From: Streptosporangium pseudovulgare
GTDB taxonomy: Bacteria > Actinomycetota > Actinomycetes > Streptosporangiales > Streptosporangiaceae
Assembly: GCF_014648055.1 (NCBI RefSeq)
Contig: NZ_BMQJ01000003.1
Coordinates: 248,001-312,000 of the forward strand
Length of the DNA stretch: 64,000 nucleotides
Direction: 5' to 3'
Shown: positions 9,077-17,537 of the stretch, piece after piece
Layout: each line of letters begins with the position of its first letter
Numbering within the stretch: the first letter of the stretch is position 1
Notes under the pieces: model-generated
What the model saw: only the letters and a program-made list of their open reading frames with translations
What the model was told of the DNA's origin: nothing
The model's database searches: none
Made by a program: the position numbers and the translations under genes

Positions 9077-9466
9077 ATGTCGACGCCCCGCGTGGTCCCG
9101 TTCCTTCGCTACGAGGACGCCCCGGCGGCCGTGGCGTGGCTGGGTGAGGTCTTCGGGTTCCGCCCGCTGGCCGCCCCGCCCGGCGGCGGGGGGCCCGGAC
9201 ACACCCGGCTCGCGCTCGGGGACGCGGTGGTCGTGCTGGCCCCGGTCCGCGACAGCGAACCGTACCTGCGCAGCGCCCTGGACCTGCCCGCGGTCAGCCA
9301 GGGCGTGTTCGTGGTGGTGGACGATCTCGACGCCCACTACGAGCGGGCGGCGGGCCGGGGCGCGGAGATCGTGACGGAGATCGAAGCCACCCCCGACGGC
9401 GCCAGGGCCTACCTGGCCTTCGACCTGGAGGGCCAGCTCTGGGCCTTCGGGGACGGCTTCGCCTAG
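9077..9466 (+). CDS. VOC (glyoxalase/bleomycin-resistance) superfamily protein
   Basis: A 129-residue protein with the paired beta-alpha-beta-beta-beta modules of the vicinal oxygen chelate fold: VVPFLRYEDAPAAVAWLGEVFGF at the N-terminus and a second half with VVVDDLDAHYERAAGRGAEIV ending LEGQLWAFGD. Such proteins may bind a metal, or sequester or isomerise small molecules; the substrate cannot be told. The ATG at 9077 has GGAGG five bases upstream, better than the in-frame ATG at 9065. It follows phr by 104 bases on the same strand and may be part of the same transcript. Confidence 0.82.
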   Translation: MSTPRVVPFLRYEDAPAAVAWLGEVFGFRPLAAPPGGGGPGHTRLALGDAVVVLAPVRDSEPYLRSALDLPAVSQGVFVVVDDLDAHYERAAGRGAEIVTEIEATPDGARAYLAFDLEGQLWAFGDGFA

Positions 9467-9571
9467 GTCCCGCGGGGCGTTCCGCGGCGCCCGGGTGCCG
9501 TTCCGCGGGCCCCGGCCGCGGCGAGGGGCCCCCGGCGACCTCGGCGGGCGGGACGATCCACGGAACAGGGC

Positions 9572-9910
9572 CTAGTGGTGGTGGTGGTCGTGCTCGCCGT
9601 CCTCGTCCTCCTCCGCGGGGCCCTCGGAGGGCTCGACGCCCAGCACGGCCTCGCGGGGCTCGATCGACTCGATGTGCTCGATCAGGCCGAGCACGTGGTC
9701 CGGCTCGATGAGCCACTGCAGCGCGGTCGCCCCGCTGTCGTCGGCGGAGACCAGCTCCGCCTGCTCCCGGCGCTCGGCGTCGTCGAGGTCGGCCTCGGGG
9801 TGGTTGATCTCCTTCAGCGCGGCGGCCTGGAGCGCGCCCAGGTCGTTCACCTCCACGGTCAGTTCGACCGTGAGGCGAAGATAACGTTCGGTGTCCGATT
9901 CATCACTCAT
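9572..9910 (-). CDS. Small acidic hypothetical protein with histidine tail
   Basis: A 112-residue, strongly acidic protein of unknown function. The N-terminal half (YLRLTVELTVEVNDLGALQAA) looks like a small alpha/beta fold; the middle ALQWLIEPDHVLGLIEHIESI is helical. The tail is Glu/Asp-rich and ends GEHDHHHH, a natural poly-His end that could bind divalent metal. ATG at 9910 is chosen because the conserved-looking part starts there; no strong Shine-Dalgarno is visible. It is monocistronic. The 163 bases between it and ung show no recognised feature. Confidence 0.7.
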   Translation of the reverse strand: MSDESDTERYLRLTVELTVEVNDLGALQAAALKEINHPEADLDDAERREQAELVSADDSGATALQWLIEPDHVLGLIEHIESIEPREAVLGVEPSEGPAEEDEDGEHDHHHH

Positions 9911-10073
9911 GGTGGTAAATCTTAGTGCCCCCGGCGGGCCGGGCCGACCCGGGAGGTGGGACACGGAGGCCGGGAAGGGGATGATCCGCGGGACGGGACC
10001 CGCGGATCCGGGTGCTGTGCTCGCGGATCGGCCCGCCCGCCGCGGTCATCCGGCCGGGGGTCCGCGGTGGAGC

Positions 10074-10751
10074 CTAGGGGAGCCGCCAGTCGACCGGGTC
10101 GGCGCCCTGCTCCTCCAGCAGGTGGTTGGCGCGGCTGAACGGGCGGGAGCCGAAGAAGCCGTTGCGGGCCGACAGCGGGCTCGGGTGGGCCGACTCGACG
10201 GCCGGGTAGGGACGCAGCATCGGCTGCAGGTTGCGGGCGTCGCGTCCCCACAGGATCGCCACCAGCGGCTTGCCGCGTTCGGCGAGCGCCCGGATGGCCT
10301 GCTCGGTGACCTCCTCCCAGCCCTTGCCCCGGTGCGAGGCCGGCTTGCCCGGCATGACGGTGAGGACCCTGTTGAGCAGCAGCACGCCGTGCTCGGCCCA
10401 GGGGGTCAGGTCGCCGTTGCTCGGCATGGGCAGCCCGAGGTCCTCGGTCAGCTCCTTGTAGATGTTGCGCAGGCTGGCCGGGATCGGGCGCACGTCGGCG
10501 GCCACGGAGAAGCTCAGGCCGATCGGGTGGCCCGGCGTGGGGTAGGGATCCTGGCCGACGATCAGCACCTTCACCTGGTCGAAGGGCTGCTGGAAGGCGC
10601 GGAGGACGTTGGGGCCGGAGGGGAGGTACTGCCTGCCCTCGGCGACCTCCTTCCGGAGGAAGTCGCCCATCTCGGCGATCTTGCCGGCCACCGGCTCCAG
10701 GGCCTTGGCCCACCCGGCTTCCACGACTTCGTTCAAAGGGCGTGCGGACAT
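10074..10751 (-). CDS. ung: Family 1 uracil-DNA glycosylase
   Basis: A 225-residue base-excision repair enzyme that removes uracil from DNA. The water-activating motif [17 protein letters not shown] is present with catalytic Asp at about 68, and the minor-groove intercalation loop HPSPLSA with His at about 189. Asn of LLLNRVL matches the uracil-binding position. Length is normal for Ung. Its ATG follows the sugar-importer terminator by about 20 bases, so it probably has its own promoter in or near that stretch. Confidence 0.96.
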   Translation of the reverse strand: MSARPLNEVVEAGWAKALEPVAGKIAEMGDFLRKEVAEGRQYLPSGPNVLRAFQQPFDQVKVLIVGQDPYPTPGHPIGLSFSVAADVRPIPASLRNIYKELTEDLGLPMPSNGDLTPWAEHGVLLLNRVLTVMPGKPASHRGKGWEEVTEQAIRALAERGKPLVAILWGRDARNLQPMLRPYPAVESAHPSPLSARNGFFGSRPFSRANHLLEEQGADPVDWRLP

Positions 10752-10773
10752 GGGGAAACCCTATCGACCTTTG

Positions 10774-10822
10774 AGGTCCGGTACGGCTCGCCCGGGAAAA
10801 CCGGGCAAGCCGTACCGGACCT
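10774..10822 (-). terminator. Hairpin terminator of the sugar ABC importer operon
   Basis: A near-perfect hairpin follows the permease stop. The outer arms of 15 pairs (10774-10788 with 10808-10822, AGGTCCGGTACGGCT) and inner arms of 6 pairs (GCCCGG, 10790-10795 with 10801-10806) are separated by one C/A mismatch and close on a GAAAA loop. There is no long T tract, as is common for high-GC actinomycete terminators. Confidence 0.8.
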
Positions 10823-10828
10823 GCCCCC

Positions 10829-11707
10829 TTACTTCACCGAGCCGGCCATCATTCCCTGGACGAAGTACCGCTGGAAGGCGAAGAAGAGCACCAGCGGGAT
10901 GATCAGGGAGAGGAAGGCGCCCGGCGCCAGGATGTCGATGTTGGTGCCGAACTGCCGCATCTGCGACTGCAGGGCCTTGGTCATCGGCTGGTTGTCGGAG
11001 TCGGCGAACACCAGCGCGACGAGCAGGTCGTTCCAGACCCAGAGGAACTGGAAGATCCCCAGCGACGCGATCGCGGGCTTGGCCAGCGGGAACACCACGG
11101 TCGAGAAGATGCGCCACTCGCTCGCGCCGTCCATCCGCGCGGCCTCCAGCAGCGAGGCGGGGATGCCCACGAAGAAGTTGCGGAGCAGGAAGATGGCGAA
11201 GGGGAGCCCGAACGCGACGTGGAAGAGCACCACGCCGGCGATGGAGCCGAAGATCCCGAGAGCGCCGTAGAGCTTCGCGATCGGGATCAGCGCGATCTGG
11301 ATCGGCACCACCAGCAGGCCGACGACCACGAGGAACAGCGGGTCCCGGCCGGGGAAGTCCATCCAGGCGAACGCGTAGGCCGCCATGGCCGCGATGCCGA
11401 TCACCAGGATCGTGGCGGGCACCGTGATGGCCACGGTGTTCCAGAACGACGAGGTGAACCCGGTGGCCAGCAGGTCGCCGTAGCTCTTCAGGGTGAACTC
11501 GGCCGGCTTGGTGAACGCGGTCCACCAGCCGGTGGAGTTGTTGGCCGCCTCCTCGCGGATCGAGACCACGAACAGGCCGAGGGTGGGGACCAGCCAGAAG
11601 ACGCCGATCAGGACCATCAGGGCCTGGATCACGCCGCCGCCGATCCGGTCCGTGACCCGGCTGAGGACGCCGCGCCGCGGGGCCCCGGCGATGGTGGAGG
11701 TTGTCAC
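10829..11707 (-). CDS. Carbohydrate ABC importer permease, MalG type
   Basis: A 292-residue membrane protein with about six transmembrane helices (first ALMVLIGVFWLVPTLGLFVVS at about 28-48). The EAA loop that docks the ATPase reads LEAARMDGASEWRIFSTVVFPLAKP. Together with the upstream MalF-type gene it forms the translocation pore for a sugar. The GTG at 11707 shares GTGA with the stop of the upstream permease, indicating translational coupling. No ATPase gene is in the operon; actinomycete sugar importers often share the general ATPase MsiK, which would be encoded elsewhere. Confidence 0.9.
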   Translation of the reverse strand: MTTSTIAGAPRRGVLSRVTDRIGGGVIQALMVLIGVFWLVPTLGLFVVSIREEAANNSTGWWTAFTKPAEFTLKSYGDLLATGFTSSFWNTVAITVPATILVIGIAAMAAYAFAWMDFPGRDPLFLVVVGLLVVPIQIALIPIAKLYGALGIFGSIAGVVLFHVAFGLPFAIFLLRNFFVGIPASLLEAARMDGASEWRIFSTVVFPLAKPAIASLGIFQFLWVWNDLLVALVFADSDNQPMTKALQSQMRQFGTNIDILAPGAFLSLIIPLVLFFAFQRYFVQGMMAGSVK

Positions 11708-13341
11708 TGGTTGTCCCTCCTGAACCGGCGGATGTTGATGATCATGAACGGCAGGACGAGGATCAGCAGGAAGATCGCCAGCGCGCTGCCCAGACCCTGG
11801 TTGTTGCCGCCGCCGAAGGCGACCCGCCACATCTCCAGCGCGATCACGTTGGCCTGTGGCTGCACCGATCCCGGCGCGATGACGAAGACCAGGTCGAAGA
11901 CCTTCAGGGTGTTGATGATCATCGTGACGAACACGACGAGCAGCACCGGCGACAGCAGCGGCACGGTGATCTTGCGGAACACCTGCCACTCCGTGGCGCC
12001 GTCGATGCGGGCCGCCTCCAGCGCGTCACGCGGGATGGCCGACAGGCCCGCCGCGATCAGCACCATGGAGAACCCGGCCCACACCCAGATGAAGGCCCCG
12101 ATGATGGCCGGGGTGATCAGCGTCGGGCCGAGCCAGGAGACCCCGCCGAATGCCGCCTCGAAGTTCGACTGCGGCAGCCGTACGACGTAGTCGCCCGCGG
12201 ACAGCCCGGTGAGGCGGAAGGTGCCGTCGGCGCCGGTGGTGGCGGTGGCCTTGACCTGGCCGTTCTGCACCGCCTCGACCGTCAGCCCCGCAAGGGCCTT
12301 CTCGGTGGGGTCGACCTCGTTGAGCCGTCCGCCGCCGCCCTGGGTGAAGTCCACCCAGACGGTGCCGGCCAGCTCGCCGGGCCCGGCCTGCGGCGCCGCC
12401 TTGGCCGTGGAGGCCGTGGCGAGGTCGGCGGGCTTCACGCCCACCAGCGGGACCAGCACGGCCTTGCCGGGCTGCGCGGGCTGCTTGGTCACCACCGCGC
12501 CCTGCTGGGCGGCGATGGGCGCCTGGTCGTTCTCCCGGGGCCGGGCGTCGGGGAAGCCGTTGTGGCTGCCGAAGACGCCCTGGACCGAGGTGATCACGGC
12601 GTTGGCCACGCCCCGGTCGGGGGCCTGCTCGTACACGAGCCGGAAGATGACGCCGGAGGCCATCAGGGAGACGGCCATCGGCATGAAGACGATCAGCTTG
12701 AACGCGGTCGCCCAGCGGATCCGCTCGGTCAGCACCGCGAAGATCAGGCCGATCACGGTCACCATGGCGGGGGCCACCACGACCCAGATCAGGTTGTTCC
12801 TGATCGTGGTGAGGGTGCCGGAGTCGGAGAAGATCGCCCCGTAGTTCTCCAGCCCGACGAAGGCGTTCCCGGTGCTGTCGTAGAGGCTGCGGAAGATCGA
12901 GTAGATGATCGGGTAGATCACCATCGCGCCGAGCAGCACCACGCCCGGCAGCAGGAACAGGATCGCCAGCGTCGGCGACGGTCCCAGCCGGGAGGGGCCG
13001 CGCACCGCCCCGGGCGCGGCCGGCCCGGCGGTGGCGATCTCCGGCTCGACGGCCGGCGTCATCCGCTCGGCGGGGTCGGCGGAGGTGGCGGGGGTCACGT
13101 CGGCGAGGGCGGGGTGGACATCCCCGTCCGCGCCGGTGCCGGGGCCGGTGGCCTCGGCCGCGTCACCGGCGGTCCCGGTGGCGCCGCCGGTTCCGGCGGT
13201 GGTCCCGGCGTCCGCCGGGGAGGGGGAGTCCTCGTGTGGGCCGGCGGGGGAGCCGGCTGCGTCATCCGGTCCGGGAGAGGACCCGCGGGCGGCGTCGCCG
13301 CCGCCGCGCGGGGCCCGCGGGCCGTCCAACCGTTCGGTCAC
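11704..13341 (-). CDS. Carbohydrate ABC importer permease, MalF type, with large inserted domain
   Basis: A 545-residue permease, much longer than the usual 300. Residues 1-115 are a low-complexity Gly/Ala/Thr/Pro cytoplasmic tail. TM1 starts near 124 (TLAILFLLPGVVLLGAMVIY); two further helices follow to about 235. Residues 240-395 are an insertion between TM3 and TM4, facing outside. It contains AGTVWVDFTQ, LAGLTVEAVQNG and TGADGTFRLTGLSAGDYVVRLP, resembling SdrD-B/CnaB-like or carboxypeptidase-regulatory beta-sandwich domains. The EAA loop LEAARIDGATEWQVFRKITV (441-460) and last helices are normal. A GAGGAG site precedes the GTG. It overlaps the next gene by GTGA. Confidence 0.88.
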   Translation of the reverse strand: MTERLDGPRAPRGGGDAARGSSPGPDDAAGSPAGPHEDSPSPADAGTTAGTGGATGTAGDAAEATGPGTGADGDVHPALADVTPATSADPAERMTPAVEPEIATAGPAAPGAVRGPSRLGPSPTLAILFLLPGVVLLGAMVIYPIIYSIFRSLYDSTGNAFVGLENYGAIFSDSGTLTTIRNNLIWVVVAPAMVTVIGLIFAVLTERIRWATAFKLIVFMPMAVSLMASGVIFRLVYEQAPDRGVANAVITSVQGVFGSHNGFPDARPRENDQAPIAAQQGAVVTKQPAQPGKAVLVPLVGVKPADLATASTAKAAPQAGPGELAGTVWVDFTQGGGGRLNEVDPTEKALAGLTVEAVQNGQVKATATTGADGTFRLTGLSAGDYVVRLPQSNFEAAFGGVSWLGPTLITPAIIGAFIWVWAGFSMVLIAAGLSAIPRDALEAARIDGATEWQVFRKITVPLLSPVLLVVFVTMIINTLKVFDLVFVIAPGSVQPQANVIALEMWRVAFGGGNNQGLGSALAIFLLILVLPFMIINIRRFRRDNQ

Positions 13342-13353
13342 GGCCGCTCTCCT

Positions 13354-14679
13354 CTACTTCCAGGCCTTCTTGGCCTCGGCCTCGAGCTTCTCCTGGATGT
13401 CCTTGATCTTGGAGGGGTCGCGGACGAAGTCCTGCAGGAGCTTCCACTCGCCCTTGCCGTCGGTGCCGCCGAAGGCGCTGGGCGCGAGGTCGGACATGTC
13501 GTAGCGGACGGCCTCACCGGCCGAGACGATCGTCTGGGCGAGCTTCTTGGTCAGCTCGGAGGGGTAGTTGTCGGGCGAGACGTTGCGGTTGGGCGACAGG
13601 TAGCCGGGGAGCTTGGCCCAGACCTCGCCGCCCTCCTTGGAGGCGAGGAACTCCATCAGCGCCATCGCGCCCTTGGACTCCTTCATCACCACCGCGATGT
13701 CGCCGCCCAGCACGACCGGCTCGGTGTCACCGGCCTTGGGGAACGGGAAGTACTTCGCCTCCTCGCCCACCTTGGCCTTGGACTCCTCGGCGGTGGTGCC
13801 GACGAAGTCGGCCTCGATGACCATCGCCGCCTTGTCCTGGCCGTAGACCTGGGTGACGCAGGTGGGGAAGTCGGTCTGCAGGGCGCCGGAGGTGTCGCCG
13901 AGCAGGAACTCCTTCTTGCCGACGAGCTGGCCGATCTTCTCCAGCGCGGTGGTGACCGAGGGGTCGGTCCAGGGGATCTCGTGCTTGGAGAGCTTGGTGT
14001 AGTTCTCCGGGCCCGCGCTGGACAGGTAGACGTTCTCGAACAGGTCGGTCAGGGTCCAGCCGGAGGCGCCGCACAGGGCGAACGGCGGGGTGCCGGAGTC
14101 GGCGATCGTCTGGGCGGTCTTGACGAACTCGTCCCAGTTGGTGGGCGGCTGCGCGCCGGCGTCCTGGAAGGCCTGGTCGCGGTACCAGACCAGCGACTTG
14201 TGCGCCGCCTTCATCAGCACGCCGTAGACCTTGCCGTCGGCGGAGCCCAGCTCCTTCCAGTACGGGGTGTAGTTGTCGTCGAGCTGCTTCTGCACCTCGG
14301 GGGCGAGCTCCTTGAGCGAGCCGTCCTTGGCGTACTGCTGCAGCAGGCCCGGCTGCGGCAGGATCGCGATGTCCGGCGGGTTGCCGCCCTGGATGCGCGG
14401 GCCGAGGTAGGCGCCGGTGTCCTCACCGGTGGAGGCGTAGGTGACCTTGGCGCCGGTCTTGGCCTCGAAGGCCTTGAGGACCTGCTCGAAGTTGGCCTGC
14501 TCGGCGCCCGTCCACTTGGCGGCGACCTCGATCTTCACGCCGTCGAGGGTCTTGGCCGCCGGGGCCGAGCTGCCGCTCGCCGCGGCGGAGGGCGAGGCGG
14601 CGTCGCCGCTCTGGCCGCCGCAGGCGGCGAGCGCGAGCGCCAGGCCCGCGGTGGTCATCGTGATGACGGACTTGCGCAT
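13354..14679 (-). CDS. Extracellular sugar-binding lipoprotein of ABC importer
   Basis: A 441-residue family 1 solute-binding protein. The signal peptide MRKSVITMTTAGLALALAACG ends in the lipobox LAAC, predicting lipid anchoring at Cys20. The mature protein has the long-distance periplasmic-binding fold, with ANFEQVLKAFEAKTGAKVTY near the start and FPFPKAGD and LGGDIAVVMKESKGAMALMEF later. The ligand is unknown; fold and context suggest an oligosaccharide. AGGAGG lies 11 bases before the ATG. It is 12 bases upstream of the MalF-type gene, so it is the first core gene of the importer. Confidence 0.9.
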   Translation of the reverse strand: MRKSVITMTTAGLALALAACGGQSGDAASPSAAASGSSAPAAKTLDGVKIEVAAKWTGAEQANFEQVLKAFEAKTGAKVTYASTGEDTGAYLGPRIQGGNPPDIAILPQPGLLQQYAKDGSLKELAPEVQKQLDDNYTPYWKELGSADGKVYGVLMKAAHKSLVWYRDQAFQDAGAQPPTNWDEFVKTAQTIADSGTPPFALCGASGWTLTDLFENVYLSSAGPENYTKLSKHEIPWTDPSVTTALEKIGQLVGKKEFLLGDTSGALQTDFPTCVTQVYGQDKAAMVIEADFVGTTAEESKAKVGEEAKYFPFPKAGDTEPVVLGGDIAVVMKESKGAMALMEFLASKEGGEVWAKLPGYLSPNRNVSPDNYPSELTKKLAQTIVSAGEAVRYDMSDLAPSAFGGTDGKGEWKLLQDFVRDPSKIKDIQEKLEAEAKKAWK

Positions 14680-14784
14680 GCTGGGAAGACCTCCTGTGCT
14701 GGCGGAGAACCCGGGGAGCCGGGTCTTCCGGGGGGTGATGGAGAAGGGGAAGCCGCGCCGCGCGAGAACGGGGATGACGACTCG

Positions 14785-14803
14785 CCGAGGGGATCACCCT
14801 CGG
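14785..14803 (-). terminator. Intercistronic hairpin between the two binding-protein genes
   Basis: A 7-pair hairpin (CCGAGGG 14785-14791 with CCCTCGG 14797-14803, loop GATCA) touches the stop of the upstream solute-binding gene. It may attenuate read-through or protect the upstream mRNA end, setting the ratio of the two binding proteins. The rest of the 124-base gap contains the AGGAGG of the next gene. Confidence 0.45.
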
Positions 14804-16063
14804 TCACTGAGTCCGTATGATCTCGCTGAGCTGGCCTTTCATGGAGGCGACGATGTCGCCGTCGTCCTCCTCCTGGGGGTGCGTGAGGGCGTTGGAGACC
14901 GCACTGGCGATCACCAGGCTCACCTGGTTGTAGTTGGCGCTCGCCGGTCTGGGGCGGGCGGACAGGATGCTCTGCTTCAGGACCGGCAGGTAGGGGAATC
15001 GTTTGATCAGGCCGGGGTCGTCGTACAGCTCGGCCCACACGGGCGGGAACGAGCCGTCGGCGAGCACCCGGCGCTGGTTCTCCAGGCCGGTGAAGTAGCG
15101 GATGAACTCCACCGCCGACTTCTGCCGCTTGGAGAAGGCGCTGACCGCGAGGTTGACCCCGCCCAGCGAGCTGGAGCCGGGGCCGTTGAGACCGGGCAGC
15201 CGGGTCACCCCGAACTTCTCACCGACCGCCGAGGCGGTGGCCGGGCCGTAGGCGTGCGGCCAGTTCCTGGCGAAGGCCAGGCGGCCCTCCTGGAACGCCA
15301 GCCGCGACTCCTCCTCCTTGAAGGAGAGGGCCTCGGCCGGGATCCATCCCTCCCGGACGCCGCCGGTCAGGAAGTCCAGGCCCGCCTTGGCGCGGTCGGT
15401 GTCCATGGCGACCCGCGTGCCGTCCGGGCTGAGGATGTCGGTGCCGGCCGACTGCACGGCCTCGGCGAAGTTGACGGTCAGCCCCTCGTAGGCGAGGAAC
15501 TGCCCGGCGTAGCCGCCGACGCCGTACTTCCCGTGCAGGGTCCTGGCCTGCTCCCGCAGCTCCGCCCAGGTCGTGGGCGGCTTGAAGCCCTGCTCGGCGA
15601 GCAGGTCCTTGCGGTAGTAGAGCAGGCCGGCGTTGCTGGTGTACGGCACCGCCCAGAGCTTGCCCCGGTAGACCGCGGTGTCGACCACCGGCGGCAGGAA
15701 CCGGCCCAGCGGGAACATGCCGCGGTCGAGCGGCACGATCCAGCCGGCGTCGGCGAACTCCGCCGTCCAGACCACGTCGAGGCCGAGAACGTCGTAACGT
15801 TCGCTCTTGGCCTGAAGGTTGGCGACCATCTGGGCGCGCTGCTCGTCGGCCGCCTCCGGAAGCTCCAGAAGGGTGACGCGCTCGGCCGGATGGGCCTCGT
15901 TCCAGCGGTCCAGGAGCGGCTGGAGATACCCGGTCGTGTCCCGTCCCGTGACGAAGGTGATCGGACCGGTCCCGCTCGACCGTTCCGGCGTCTCCTGCGT
16001 GACGGCCCCCGAGCATCCCGCCGCCAGCAGCGCGGCGAGCGCGACCGGGAGCAGCCTGCGCAT
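14804..16063 (-). CDS. Second extracellular solute-binding lipoprotein
   Basis: A 419-residue family 1 solute-binding protein. The signal peptide MRRLLPVALAALLAAGCSG has the lipobox LAAGC. The mature chain contains YLQPLLDRWNEAHPAERVTLLELP, YDVLGLDVVWTAEFADAGWIVPL and AVPYTSNAGLLYYRKDLLAEQG, close in pattern to trehalose/maltose-binding ThuE-like proteins. It is only distantly similar to the other binding protein in this operon. GAGGTGG precedes the ATG at 16063; the GTG at 16072 would place that site inside the gene. The promoter region is shared divergently with a PadR regulator. Confidence 0.88.
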   Translation of the reverse strand: MRRLLPVALAALLAAGCSGAVTQETPERSSGTGPITFVTGRDTTGYLQPLLDRWNEAHPAERVTLLELPEAADEQRAQMVANLQAKSERYDVLGLDVVWTAEFADAGWIVPLDRGMFPLGRFLPPVVDTAVYRGKLWAVPYTSNAGLLYYRKDLLAEQGFKPPTTWAELREQARTLHGKYGVGGYAGQFLAYEGLTVNFAEAVQSAGTDILSPDGTRVAMDTDRAKAGLDFLTGGVREGWIPAEALSFKEEESRLAFQEGRLAFARNWPHAYGPATASAVGEKFGVTRLPGLNGPGSSSLGGVNLAVSAFSKRQKSAVEFIRYFTGLENQRRVLADGSFPPVWAELYDDPGLIKRFPYLPVLKQSILSARPRPASANYNQVSLVIASAVSNALTHPQEEDDGDIVASMKGQLSEIIRTQ

Positions 16064-16090
16064 GATTGCCACCTCGTTTCGGTGCGGTTA

Positions 16091-16135
16091 CATACGTGTT
16101 AGGTAGATGCATGCATGTTATGCACAGCGTTAATG
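16091..16135. promoter_or_regulatory. Palindromic AT-rich region between binding-protein and padR genes
   Basis: This divergent promoter region contains the perfect palindrome ATGCATGCAT (16107-16116) and the inverted pair TGCAT-N7-ATGCA (16108-16124). A near-dyad ACATACGTGT lies at 16090-16099. PadR proteins commonly bind ATGT-N8-ACAT-like dyads, so autoregulation is plausible, and it could also affect the leftward sugar operon. No clear -35/-10 pair can be assigned. Confidence 0.4.
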
Positions 16136-16194
16136 TGGACGTCAACGGATAGTGCCGTAACGCTCAGGTAACGAGCTCCTGGAGGAGGTGGGGG

Positions 16195-16697
16195 GTGAGG
16201 CTGTCGCTGCTGGCGCTCCTCGCGAAGGAACCTGCCCACGGCTACGAGCTCAAACAGGCGCTTGAGCAGATATTCGGCCGGGCGTACCCCTCGCCGAACA
16301 TCGGGCAGATCTACGTGACACTGGGTCGTCTGGAGAAGGACGGCCTGGTGAAGGCGGTGGACGTCGAGCAGTCCAACCGGCCGAACAAGAAGGTGTACTA
16401 TCTCACCGCCAAGGGCCGGGAAGCCCTCGACGCGTGGGCCGACGAGCCCACCGAGGGACCCCGGGTCCGGGACGAGTTCTTCATGAAGCTCGTGCTGGCC
16501 CCGATGACCGGCGTCGCGGACCGGACGGCGCTGATCAACCGCCAGCGCCGCCACTACCTCGCGCTCATGCGCGACCTCAACGAACTGGCCGAGCGGACCG
16601 ACCGGGGGGATCGCGTCGCGCTCCTGCTGATAGAGGGGGCCATGCTGCACCTGCAGGCCGACCTCGACTGGCTCGAACGCTGTCAGGAGGACCTCCC

Positions 16698-16701
<4 letters not shown>
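16195..16701 (+). CDS. PadR family transcriptional regulator
   Basis: A 168-residue regulator with the PadR winged helix at about 1-80 (LSLLALLAKEPAHGYELKQALEQIFG, IGQIYVTLGRLEKDGLVKAVD, KKVYYLTAKGREALDAWAD) and a C-terminal Vir-type helical dimerisation domain. PadR proteins are usually repressors of adjacent transporter genes. GGAGGAGG precedes the GTG. The stop shares GTGA with the ABC ATPase start, so regulator and exporter are one operon. Confidence 0.9.
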
Positions 16702-17444
<743 letters not shown>

Positions 17445-17450
17445 CCGCCG

Positions 17451-17537
17451 ATGAGCACGACCGGCCGGCCGCCGGCCCATCCGCCCGCGCGCCCGGAGCG
17501 GCGCGTCGTCCCCGCCCACCCGGGATCCCCGGCATGA
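17451..17537 (+). other. 28-codon mini-ORF between ATPase and permease genes
   Basis: An ATG at 17451 with GAGGAG about ten bases upstream opens a 28-residue Pro/Arg-rich reading frame (MSTTGRPPAHPPARPER...). Its TGA overlaps the permease ATG as ATGA. Its opening ATGAGCACG matches the permease's own opening. It may serve only to couple translation, or be a duplicated start; a stable protein is doubtful. Confidence 0.4.

Noticed and set aside
11701..14820. Plus-strand open frame of 1039 codons opposite the sugar ABC genes
   Set aside because: It lies antisense to two permeases and a binding protein with clear motifs, and is Gly/Val/Asp-rich without any domain.
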